Source of the DNA: Nemertoderma westbladi
Lineage: Eukaryota > Xenacoelomorpha > Nemertodermatida > Nemertodermatidae
NCBI GenBank assembly: GCA_032718475.1
Contig: JAUCBJ010002569.1
Location: 1 to 61,472 of the forward strand
DNA: 61,472 nucleotides
Reading direction: 5' to 3'
In this document: in pieces, positions 45,746 through 56,500 of the stretch
Position numbering within the stretch: position 1 is the stretch's first letter
Layout of the letters: each line of letters opens with the position of its first letter
Notes under the pieces: model-generated
Databases searched by the model: none
Seen by the model: only the letters and a program-made list of their open reading frames with translations
What the model was told of the DNA's origin: nothing
Made by a program: the position numbers and the translations under genes

Positions 45746-47087
45746 GGTCGATAATGTCAAAAACTGTCGTTATCAGATTTTGATTCTCTAATAACTTTGT
45801 GAGATTTAAAGCTGTCACGTTGAAAATTTCGAGATATCAATACTATCAGGAGGTAAATGCTATTCCTACACCTACATGTACGTGTACCGTAAGTATACAG
45901 GTTGGGTTTTCTACAATATTCATAATTTTCGTTAATAACTTTAAACCCACCTCTGAAACCTGCTTCTTTACGATTTTGCCCAGAAGGTGTAGCTGTGTAG
46001 GCTATGTAGGTGTGAAACAATGTTTTTCATTGTTTAACATTATCTGAATTTTGTAAAGTTTTTATTATCTATGTAAATAAATGAAACTTATGAGACAGAA
46101 AAAAAAGCTGTATAAGCATAGGCGTAGCATTTACCCCCATACTATCAAAATTTGAGATTAATGCCAGACATTCCATTCAACTGACTGCTATAGTTGGTAA
46201 AATATGTAAACATTATAAACAGCCTCCCATTTCTGACAATCCATTCAAGCTATGCTCCAGTGGATGAATATATTACAAATATATTGCATTATTTGTTTAT
46301 TTACATTCGTGCTTGTTATACAAGATATATACATATATATATAGATGGAAAAGACAGTAACCACTTCCTTTTATATCATCGCTTTGCCTTTAGTACCTTA
46401 ACAATATAAATCATAACAAAAAAAAAACCCTCAAAATAAATTTAAATTTATCTCTGCAGTGGCCTTGAAGGTCACTGCAATGGCGTTGGCTCTCATAGGA
46501 CAAGAAGTGGAACTTTTATATAAGTATAATTTTATTCACTGCGAGGCCATTTGAATTTAAGCACATATCACACAACTTAATTTTTATTTTATTTAATTTA
46601 GTACTTACTTGATAGACAACCACCATGCAACATTCATCTATCTTATCATTCATCTATAATATGGTTCTCAATCTCTACTTTCATCCCGCTATTTGAATTA
46701 TTATTTTGTGATGCGAGGGGTGTCTAGGCAAACCCGAGGATGATAAATGGTCGACCATTAATTAATAAATGGTCACCATAAATTATAAGATGGTCGACTA
46801 TAAATTAAAAGAAACAAATGCATATGATTGGTGGTTTAGAAGTGAGGTAATTTTACCATAAATTCAAGGAAACAAGCGCATGTGGTTGGTGGTTTCAAAA
46901 ACAAGAGAATTTTGAATGTCACAATTGTCCTTTAATTACAGTGGTTGAATTCGCACACATAATTGTCAGAGCGATTTACTTTTATCGAAATTGACACAAA
47001 TTGACAAAAAAATTATATTTTAAAAGGATAAAATGACATCAAAATGTAATTTAAATGTACAAAATTTTGTACAAATACTTAGCTACA
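45746..47087. other. No gene recognised
   Basis: AT-rich sequence with only short frames. 46740-46900 has two related segments (AAATTAAAAGAAACAAATGCATATG-like and AAATTCAAGGAAACAAGCGCATGTG-like, each followed by a TTGGTGGTTT motif), a possible degenerate duplication. Confidence 0.5.
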
Positions 47088-48535
47088 ACTAGGACCGGCA
47101 TGCTGGAGTGTAGCTGTATTTTTAAGAGTGCTGTGCCAGCTTGTCAACAAAATTGCGCCGCCACTTAAAGGCCAGTGTCCTTTAAGTTGCATCTCAAGAA
47201 AGTCATGAGCTGTCCACCATGCTTATTCACTCCATGAGGGCGCCAAAACACAAGATTATGCACTGGCTGGTCCTCACGGCGAAAGCAATGTCCTGCAAAG
47301 CGGAGGTGGCTTTGTTCTAGTGTCAAGCTTGGGGGAACCAATGAGACACCTCCAATGTTATATAGTGTCTGGTTGCAGATGTGTGCATTGTACTTGACAC
47401 AGTGAATCCCGGCATAGCATTCTTGTGAATGTGCCATCCAGAGATTTGGTGTCCTCAGCAGTTAGAGCCCAGCATGGACTCCCATAGAGGAGTACTGGAA
47501 CTGCTGCTGCTCTACATACTCTTAAGTATGCGCTGAATTCTATGTGACTTCCAAATCCTGCAAAGCCTATTCAAGGCTGCCTATGCCTTTCCTTTGCGTA
47601 TTCGAAGGTCCTCGCCTGACTTCCGGATCCATGATCCAAGGTTACAGAGCTAAGAGAGGTGTCATGCTCAAGCATACCATCCTATGAGCTTATGCTCATG
47701 CGGTCAGACACTTGCTGAGGACTTTCAAAGTTAACTGTCAAAATGTTGGTCTTTTTGGAGTTAATAAAAATACCAACACTAGAAGCAGTCTGTTCTAATG
47801 AGCTGAGGAGCCGTTGGACTCCCTCTAGTGATTCTGAAAGTACTCCTAAGTCATCAGCAAAGTCTAGATCAGTTAGATACTTAGCAGGATTTCCTTAACT
47901 TCTGGAGCCAGTAGGTGGAGTTGCCATCACCCCATCATCATTATGATGATCTAAGGACATGCGCATTATGATGATCTAAGGACATGCGTAGAACATAGTC
48001 AACCACAATTATGAACAAGAATGGTGCAAGTGTGTCTCCCTGGAGGACTCCCCATAACACTTCAAATGGTTCTGTGTCACCGCCAACAGTAGACACAAAT
48101 GTTGTCGAACCATCATATACTGATCTGATTGCTGCAATAATTTCATAAGGAATCCAATATAATGAACGTATGCTGAACATACATGAGTGAGAGACTGAAT
48201 CAAAGGCCTTGAAGAAGTCAACATAGATAACAGCCAGATGCCTGCCTTTCTTTTTTGATAACTCTTCAATTATCCTTCTAAGTGCCAAAATGGGCTCCAT
48301 GGTCCCATGACCTTTACAGAACCCATTCTGATTTCCACGGAGCAGACTCTCAATGGGATCCCTGATGCGGTTTAATAAAATACTATTGTATCAATGAGAT
48401 TCCCCGAAAAGAACCATAGAGTGTTAGGTTGCCCTTCTTAGGAACTGGCACCAACTTATTTGTTTTCATTTCTAGTGTTGTTCTGTACATGTCTACTATG
48501 ATGGGATAGATGAGCTTTAAACACTCAGGTATTTT
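47088..48535 (-). pseudogene. RTE-type LINE, copy D (longest, frameshifted)
   Basis: The reverse complement extends further 5' than copy A. About 48535-48420 reads CLKLIYPIIVDMYRTTLEM and KLVPVPKKGNLTLYGSFRGI, the region just before RT block 1. It continues through MEPILALRRIIEELSKKK, VDFFKAFDSVS, LQGDTLAPFLFI (48300-47990) and, after frameshifts, to NAHICNQTLYNIGG and RLRFAGHCFRRED-like sequence (47437-47165). The 3' end, at about 47088, has CCGGTCCTAGTTGTAGCT. A short deletion removes the IAAKLYN segment present in copy A. Confidence 0.85.
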
Positions 48536-48773
48536 AAAGGGGGGACACCATCTTCTCCACTGGCAAATACTTAGTAAGAACTAATCTATCTGTGCAACTA
48601 ACAAGGAATTTGCTAAATATTATCAGTTTTTTCAACTGGGTATTCAGCCTAATTTGATCGCCGACCAGGTTCGGCGATGACTCAATACAACACGGCACGG
48701 TCTGAACATTTTCCATATTTCCATGATTACATTATTAACAACACTAGATTTATATAAATCAATATATAATGTT
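48536..48773. other. No gene; short hairpin
   Basis: Unique-looking sequence with one perfect 8-bp inverted repeat, ATCGCCGA and TCGGCGAT, at 48657-48678. Confidence 0.5.
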
Positions 48774-49082
48774 TATTGATAGTAACAATGTGTAGGCAAG
48801 CTGTATTTTTCGAGGTGTTTGTTATTATACATTTATTATAGGAAGGGATCTAGGGGTCTTAGCCTCGAATGATAAGTTTATTTTACCGAAAATAACTTAT
48901 CTTTTATTGGCGCAATTGTAGGACTAATCCCATCACATCCGTACTTTTTAACTGGGTAGTGTACAAATTTAGGAATCGCGTAATTTTTCTTGAAATTAAT
49001 ATCTCATATCTCTCCAAACCACGTACGCGTTTCGACCTTACTGGGTCTCATCAGCGTGGTGTCGGATTCGAACCTGGGACCT
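48774..49082 (-). mobile_element. Retrozyme/SINE-like element, copy 1 (inverted, 5'-truncated)
   Basis: Minus-strand copy of the 408-bp monomer found at 49139-49915. It starts at its B-box region (GGTTCGAATCC, reverse of 49063-49074), keeps the hammerhead motif (49060-49018) and runs to the conserved monomer end ATTGTTACTATCAATA at 48774. The A box is absent. Confidence 0.8.
49018..49060 (-). ncRNA. Type I hammerhead ribozyme motif, copy 1
   Basis: Read on the minus strand, 43 nt: stem I strand ACCACG, core CUGAUGA, stem II GACC with loop CAGUAA and GGUC, core GAAA, minimal stem III CGCG, cleavage triplet GUA (site between 49024 and 49023), stem I partner CGUGGU. All core bases match the hammerhead consensus and both stems pair perfectly. 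Confidence 0.75.
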
Positions 49083-49138
49083 AATAATAATAACAAACAC
49101 CTCGAAAAATACAGCTTGCCTACACATTGTTACTATCA

Positions 49139-49546
49139 ATAATCAAAAATCAGGGGCTAATAAAATGGCAGCTGGCTTTGAAATTAATACTCCATATCTC
49201 AAGAACCTGTGGCCTAGTGGTTGTAGTCTCGGCTTCCACCTCGAGGTGCCAGGTTTGAATCCGACACCATGCTGATGAGACCCAGTAAGGTCGAAACGCG
49301 TATGTGGTTTGGAGAGATATGAGATATTAATTTCAAGAAAAATTACGCGATTCCTAAATTTGTACACTACCCGGTTAAAAAGTACGCATGTGATGGGATT
49401 AGTCCTACAATTGCGCCAATATAAGATAAGTTATTTTCGGTAAAATAAACTTATCATTCGAGGTTACCCCTAGATCCCTTCCTATAATAAATGTATAATA
49501 ACAAACACCTCGAAAAATACAGCTTGCCTACACATTGTTACTATCA
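49139..49546 (+). mobile_element. Retrozyme/SINE-like element, copy 2 (408-bp monomer)
   Basis: First of two tandem 408-bp monomers. It contains an A-box-like TGGCCTAGTGG (49210-49220), a B-box-like GGTTTGAATCC (49252-49262, one change from consensus), the hammerhead at 49266-49308 and an AT-rich 3' body. No ORF of note. A tRNA-like head followed by a type I hammerhead, in tandem monomers of a few hundred bases, is the organisation of non-autonomous retroelements called retrozymes and of some SINEs. Confidence 0.75.
49266..49308 (+). ncRNA. Type I hammerhead ribozyme motif, copy 2
   Basis: ACCAUG, CUGAUGA, GACC-CAGUAA-GGUC, GAAA, CGCG, UA, UGUGGU. Compared with copy 1, both strands of stem I changed (CG to UG and CGU to UGU), yet pairing survives through G-U wobbles. 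The predicted cleavage site is after A49302. Confidence 0.75.
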
Positions 49547-49915
49547 ATAATCAAAAATCAGGGGCTAATAAAATGGCAGCTGGCTTTGAAATTAATACTC
49601 CATATCTCAAGAACCTGTGGCCTAGTGGTTGTAGTCTCGGCTTCCACCTCGAGGTCCCAGGTTCGAATCCGACACAACGCTGATGAGACCCAGTAAAGTC
49701 GAAACGCGTACGTGGTTTGGAGAGATATGAGATATTAATTTCAAGAAAAATTACGCGATTCCTAAATTTGTACACTACCCGGTTAAAAAGTACGCATGTG
49801 ATGGGATTAGTCCTACAATTGCGCCAATAAAAGATAAGTTATTTTCGGTAAAATAAACTTATCATTTGAGGTTAAGACCCCTAGATTCCTTCCTATAATA
49901 AATGTATAATATATA
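49547..49915 (+). mobile_element. Retrozyme/SINE-like element, copy 3
   Basis: Second tandem monomer, with perfect A box TGGCCTAGTGG (49618-49628) and B box GGTTCGAATCC (49660-49670). Its hammerhead lies exactly 408 bp after that of copy 2. It lacks the final part of the monomer (the CACCTCGAAAAATACAGC segment), so the array ends here. Confidence 0.75.
49674..49716 (+). ncRNA. Type I hammerhead ribozyme motif, copy 3
   Basis: ACAACG, CUGAUGA, GACC-CAGUAA-AGUC, GAAA, CGCG, UA, CGUGGU. There is one mismatch in stem I and one in stem II (C opposite A), so this copy may be less active. The core is intact. The predicted cleavage site is after A49710, 408 nt from that of copy 2. Confidence 0.65.
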
Positions 49916-50189
49916 ATGTAGTATATTATGTATCGCATGTCCGAGTTCTCTCGACCTAGTAGTAGTAGTATATTATGTAGGCCTAGAACAACTGTGCTGT
50001 TGACAACAACATACAATAATGTTCTTAATCCAATCGAAAGTAAAAAACGTGTAGGCCTATAACAAATACGGATAAAAATTAACCAATCACATTCAGATTC
50101 AATACATCTGTAATTGATACAAAAGGGTTACTACGTTTCCCATTCTACTGTTCAGAAGCAGCTGTTGAAAGAGGCTAACCCAAAGGTGA
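49916..50189. other. No gene recognised
   Basis: AT-rich sequence with a GTAGTAGTAGTA tract at about 49958-49969. It separates the hammerhead element from the integrase relic. Confidence 0.5.
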
Positions 50190-50531
50190 CAAAATTGCAG
50201 CGAAAAATAAACTCCGTCATAGAGAATACCGCAATTGTGGACCAAATGATTGCAGTCACACTGAAAGATACAATAAAATAATACCCTTTGGATTCCTAAT
50301 CCATGCCTGTATAGATGGTTGGTCCAGAATGGTACTTTAGGCAACAGTAACCAATAACAACCCAAATGTAATAGCTAACTTTCTCCTTGAAGCTCTCAAG
50401 ATCTACGATTGCCGTGGCTTTTAGAAACAGATTGTGGTACTGAAAATGGTGCTACGGCTGACACTCAGTGCTACGGCTGACACTCAGGATTGTGGTACTG
50501 AAAATGGTGCTACGGCTGACACTCAGTGCTA
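50190..50531 (+). pseudogene. Decayed integrase-core (DDE) gene fragment
   Basis: The plus frame from 50215 reads RHREYRNCGPNDCSH, then KIIPFGFLIHACIDGWSRMV, stop, TNNNPNVIANFLLEALKIYD, stop, and in a shifted frame DCGTENGATADTQC. This is the integrase-core family common in invertebrate genomes (motifs HIDGYDKLKPFGF, CIDGFSR, NNNPKVIA, DCGTENG). The first catalytic Asp position reads TER here, and two stops and a frameshift confirm decay. The DCGTENG segment is duplicated as a 58-bp tandem unit (50430-50487, 50488 onward). The 682-bp satellite starts at its end. Confidence 0.65.
50430..50531. repeat. 58-bp tandem duplication at the satellite junction
   Basis: GATTGTGGTACTGAAAATGG starts at 50430 and again at 50488. 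TGCTACGGCTGACACTCAG occurs three times between 50449 and 50526. The second unit is cut by the first satellite unit at about 50532. Confidence 0.9.
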
Positions 50532-53500
50532 CATAAGATGATAATTGATGTTAACGACATACTGACTAACAGGGGGTTGGTATGTATATATTAAATTAAA
50601 TTAAAGGAAGAACAGGAGTCTTACACCCCCAATAAAAAATATAGAATCAGGACATTTAGCCCAAAATATTTCTCGACCCCTAGGGTCATCGAAAGAACAA
50701 CAAACACACAAACACAAACAAATATAAATACATGCTAAACATACAGGTATGTGTCGCAACCCTAACCCTAAGCCTACCCGCCATACACTAAATGATACCG
50801 TTAATAAACTGCACAATAGCTAAGCCTATATTCTATAAGAAAATATATGACAATTTTGTCGCCGTGAAAGGGGTATGACTGAGGCAAAAATAATTAATTT
50901 GTGAAAAATATGGTTGCGTTTCGGTGTCTTGGACCAGTACGCGCTAATCCTCGACACCTCGTCAGCTGGACAGGGAATTAGCCAAGCCTATCTATAATGC
51001 ACCAATGACCTAAAATAATCGCACCATCAACTCTGTTACCACCTAGCCCAAAACAGAAGTCAGACCACAGAACACAGGAACCCTACCCTATAGGCCTATG
51101 GTAAGTAAATATGTTACCAATGGGAAACTGGTGGAATGCTAGGGCACACACACAGTACAAAATTTAAATAAGATTTTATGATTTGCAGTAATGTTGGAAT
51201 TCTGCTCCACTTTCATAAGATGATAATTGATGTTAACGACATACTGACTAACAGGGGGTTGGTATGTATATATTAAATTAAATTAAAGGAAGAACAGGAG
51301 TCTTACACCCCCAATAAAAAATATAGAATCAGGACATTTAGCCCAAAATATTTCTCGACCCCTAGGGTCATCGAAAGAACAACAAACACACAAACACAAA
51401 CAAATATAAATACATGCTAAACATACAGGTATGTGTCGCAACCCTAACCCTAAGCCTACCCGCCATACACTAAATGATACCGTTAATAAACTGCACAATA
51501 GCTAAGCCTATATTCTATAAGAAAATATATGACAATTTTGTCGCCGTGAAAGGGGTATGACTGAGGCAAAAATAATTAATTTGTGAAAAATATGGTTGCG
51601 TTTCGGTGTCTTGGACCAGTACGCGCTAATCCTCGACACCTCGTCAGCTGGACAGGGAATTAGCCAAGCCTATCTATAATGCACCAATGACCTAAAATAA
51701 TCGCACCATCAACTCTGTTACCACCTAGCCCAAAACAGAAGTCAGACCACAGAACACAGGAACCCTACCCTATAGGCCTATGGTAAGTAAATATGTTACC
51801 AATGGGAAACTGGTGGAATGCTAGGGCACACACACAGTACAAAATTTAAATAAGATTTTATGATTTGCAGTAATGTCGGAATTCTGCTCCACTTTCATAA
51901 GATGATAATTGATGTTAACGACATACTGACTAACAGGGGGTTGGTATGTATATATTAAATTAAATTAAAGGAAGAACAGGAGTCTTACACCCCCAATAAA
52001 AAATATAGAATCAGGACATTTAGCCCAAAATATTTCTCGACCCCTAGGGTCATCGAAAGAACAACAAACACACAAACACAAACAAATATAAATACATGCT
52101 AAACATACAGGTATGTGTCGCAACCCTAACCCTAAGCCTACCCGCCATACACTAAATGATACCGTTAATAAACTGCACAATAGCTAAGCCTATATTCTAT
52201 AAGAAAATATATGACAATTTTGTCGCCGTGAAAGGGGTATGACTGAGGCAAAAATAATTAATTTGTGAAAAATATGGTTGCGTTTCGGTGTCTTGGACCA
52301 GTACGCGCTAATCCTCGACACCTCGTCAGCTGGACAGGGAATTAGCCAAGCCTATCTATAATGCACCAATGACCTAAAATAATCGCACCATCAACTCTGT
52401 TACCACCTAGCCCAAAACAGAAGTCAGACCACAGAACACAGGAACCCTACCCTATAGGCCTATGGTAAGTAAATATGTTACCAATGGGGAACTGGTGGAA
52501 TGCTTGGGCACACACACAGTACAAAATTTAAATAAGATTTTATGATTTGCAGTAATGTCGGAATTCTGCTCCACTTTCATAAGATGATAATTGATGTTAA
52601 CGACATACTGACTAACAGGGGGTTGGTATGTATATATTAAATTAAATTAAAGGAAGAACAGGAGTCTTACACCCCCAATAAAAAATATAGAATCAGGACA
52701 TTTAGCCCAAAATATTTCTCGACCCCTAGGGTCATCGAAAGAACAACAAACACACAAACACAAACAAATATAAATACATGCTAAACATACAGGTATGTGT
52801 CGCAACCCTAACCCTAAGCCTACCCGCCATACACTAAATGATACCATTAATAAACTGCACAATAGCTAAGCCTATATTCTATAAGAAAATATATGACAAT
52901 TTTGTCGCCGTGAAAGGGGTATGACTGAGGCAAAAATAATTAATTTGTGAAAAATATGGTTGCATTTCGGTGTCTTGGACCAGTACGCGCTAATCCTCGA
53001 CACCTCGTCAGCTGGACAGGGAATTAGCCAAGCCTATCTATAATGCACCAATGACCTAAAATAATCGCACCATCAACTCTGTTACCACCTAGCCCAAAAC
53101 AGAAGTCAGACCACAGAACACAGGAACCCTACCCTATAGGCCTATGGTAAGTAAATATGTTACCAATGGGAAACTGGTGGAATGCTAGGGCACACACACA
53201 GTACAAAATTTAAATAAGATTTTATGATTTGCAGTAATGTCGGAATTCTGCTCCACTTTCATAAGATGATAATTGATGTTAACGACATACTGACTAACAG
53301 GGGGTTGGTATGTATATATTAAATTAAATTAAAGGAAGAACAGGAGTCTTACACCCCCAATAAAAAATATAGAATCAGGACATTTAGCCCAAAATATTTC
53401 TCGACCCCTAGGGTCATCGAAAGAACAACAAACACACAAACACAAACAAATATAAATACATGCTAAACATACAGGTATGTGTCGCAACCCTAACCCTAAG

Positions 53501-56500
53501 CCTACCCGCCATACACTAAATGATACCGTTAATAAACTGCACAATAGCTAAGCCTATATTCTATAAGAAAATATATGACAATTTTGTCGCCGTGAAAGGG
53601 GTATGACTGAGGCAAAAATAATTAATTTGTGAAAAATATGGTTGCGTTTCGGTGTCTTGGACCAGTACGCGCTAATCCTCGACACCTCGTCAGCTGGACA
53701 GGGAATTAGCCAAGCCTATCTATAATGCACCAATGACCTAAAATAATCGCACCATCAACTCTGTTACCACCTAGCCCAAAACAGAAGTCAGACCACAGAA
53801 CACAGGAACCCTACCCTATAGGCCTATGGTAAGTAAATATGTTACCAATGGGAAACTGGTGGAATGCTAGGGCACACACACAGTACAAAATTTAAATAAG
53901 ATTTTATGATTTGCAGTAATGTCGGAATTCTGCTCCACTTTCATAAGATGATAATTGATGTTAACGACATACTGACTAACAGGGGGTTGGTATGTATATA
54001 TTAAATTAAATTAAAGGAAGAACAGGAGTCTTACACCCCCAATAAAAAATATAGAATCAGGACATTTAGCCCAAAATATTTCTCGACCCCTAGGGTCATC
54101 GAAAGAACAACAAACACACAAACACAAACAAATATAAATACATGCTAAACATACAGGTATGTGTCGCAACCCTAACCCTAAGCCTACCCGCCATACACTA
54201 AATGATACCGTTAATAAACTGCACAATAGCTAAGCCTATATTCTATAAGAAAATATATGACAATTTTGTCGCCGTGAAAGGGGTATGACTGAGGCAAAAA
54301 TAATTAATTTGTGAAAAATATGGTTGCGTTTCGGTGTCTTGGACCAGTACGCGCTAATCCTCGACACCTCGTCAGCTGGACAGGGAATTAGCCAAGCCTA
54401 TCTATAATGCACCAATGACCTAAAATAATCGCACCATCAACTCTGTTACCACCTAGCCCAAAACAGAAGTCAGACCACAGAACACAGGAACCCTACCCTA
54501 TAGGCCTATGGTAAGTAAATATGTTACCAATGGGAAACTGGTGGAATGCTAGGGCACACACACAGTACAAAATTTAAATAAGATTTTATGATTTGCAGTA
54601 ATGTCGGAATTCTGCTCCACTTTCATAAGATGATAATTGATGTTAACGACATACTGACTAACAGGGGGTTGGTATGTATATATTAAATTAAATTAAAGGA
54701 AGAACAGGAGTCTTACACCCCCAATAAAAAATATAGAATCAGGACATTTAGCCCAAAATATTTCTCGACCCCTAGGGTCATCGAAAGAACAACAAACACA
54801 CAAACACAAACAAATATAAATACATGCTAAACATACAGGTATGTGTCGCAACCCTAACCCTAAGCCTACCCGCCATACACTAAATGATACCGTTAATAAA
54901 CTGCACAATAGCTAAGCCTATATTCTATAAGAAAATATATGACAATTTTGTCGCCGTGAAAGGGGTATGACTGAGGCAAAAATAATTAATTTGTGAAAAA
55001 TATGGTTGCGTTTCGGTGTCTTGGACCAGTACGCGCTAATCCTCGACACCTCGTCAGCTGGACAGGGAATTAGCCAAGCCTATCTATAATGCACCAATGA
55101 CCTAAAATAATCGCACCATCAACTCTGTTACCACCTAGCCCAAAACAGAAGTCAGACCACAGAACACAGGAACCCTACCCTATAGGCCTATGGTAAGTAA
55201 ATATGTTACCAATGGGAAACTGGTGGAATGCTAGGGCACACACACAGTACAAAATTTAAATAAGATTTTATGATTTGCAGTAATGTCGGAATTCTGCTCC
55301 ACTTTCATAAGATGATAATTGATGTTAACGACATACTGACTAACAGGGGGTTGGTATGTATATATTAAATTAAATTAAAGGAAGAACAGGAGTCTTACAC
55401 CCCCAATAAAAAATATAGAATCAGGACATTTAGCCCAAAATATTTCTCGACCCCTAGGGTCATCGAAAGAACAACAAACACACAAACACAAACAAATATA
55501 AATACATGCTAAACATACAGGTATGTGTCGCAACCCTAACCCTAAGCCTACCCGCCATACACTAAATGATACCGTTAATAAACTGCACAATAGCTAAGCA
55601 TATATTCTATAAGAAAATATATGACAATTTTGTCACCGTGAAAGGGGTATGACTGAGGCAAAAATAATTAATTTGTGAAAAATATGGTTGCGTTTCGGTG
55701 TCTTGGACCAGTACGCGCTAATCCTCGACACCTCGTCAGCTGGACAGGGAATTAGCCAAGCCTATCTATAATGCACCAATGACCTAAAATAATCGCACCA
55801 TCAACTCTGTTAGCACCAATCCCAAAACAGAAGTCAGACCACAGAACACAGGAACCCTACCCTATAGGCCTATGGTAAGTAAATATGTTACCAATGGGAA
55901 ACTGGTGGAATGCTAGGGCACACACACAGTACAAAATTTAAATAAGATTTTATGATTTGCAGTAATGTCGGAATTCTGCTCCACTTTCATAAGATGATAA
56001 TTGATGTTAACGACATACTGACTAACAGGGGGTTGGTATGTATATATTAAATTAAATTAAAGGAAGAACAGGAGTCTTACACCCCCAATAAAAAATATAG
56101 AATCAGGACATTTAGCCCAAAATATTTCTCGACCCCTAGGGTCATCGAAAGAACAACAAACACACAAACACAAACAAATATAAATACATGCTAAACATAC
56201 AGGTATGTGTCGCAACCCTAACCCTAAGCCTACCCGCCATACACTAAATGATACCGTTAATAAACTGCACAATAGCTAAGCCTATATTCTATAAGAAAAT
56301 ATATGACAATTTTGTCGCCGTGAAAGGGGTATGACTGAGGCAAAAATAATTAATTTGTGAAAAATATGGTTGCGTTTCGGTGTCTTGGACCAGTACGCGC
56401 TAATCCTCGACACCTCGTCAGCTGGACAGGGAATTAGCCAAGCCTATCTATAATGCACCAATGACCTAAAATAATCGCACCATCAACTCTGTTACCACCT

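Noticed and set aside
45757-46047. Overlapping 82- and 87-codon frames on both strands
   Set aside because: No domain, no conserved neighbour, and AT-rich sequence typical of chance frames.
49200-49275. Functional tRNA gene
   Set aside because: A and B boxes are present but I see no paired acceptor stem or normal anticodon arm, and the sequence repeats at 408 bp as part of a mobile element.
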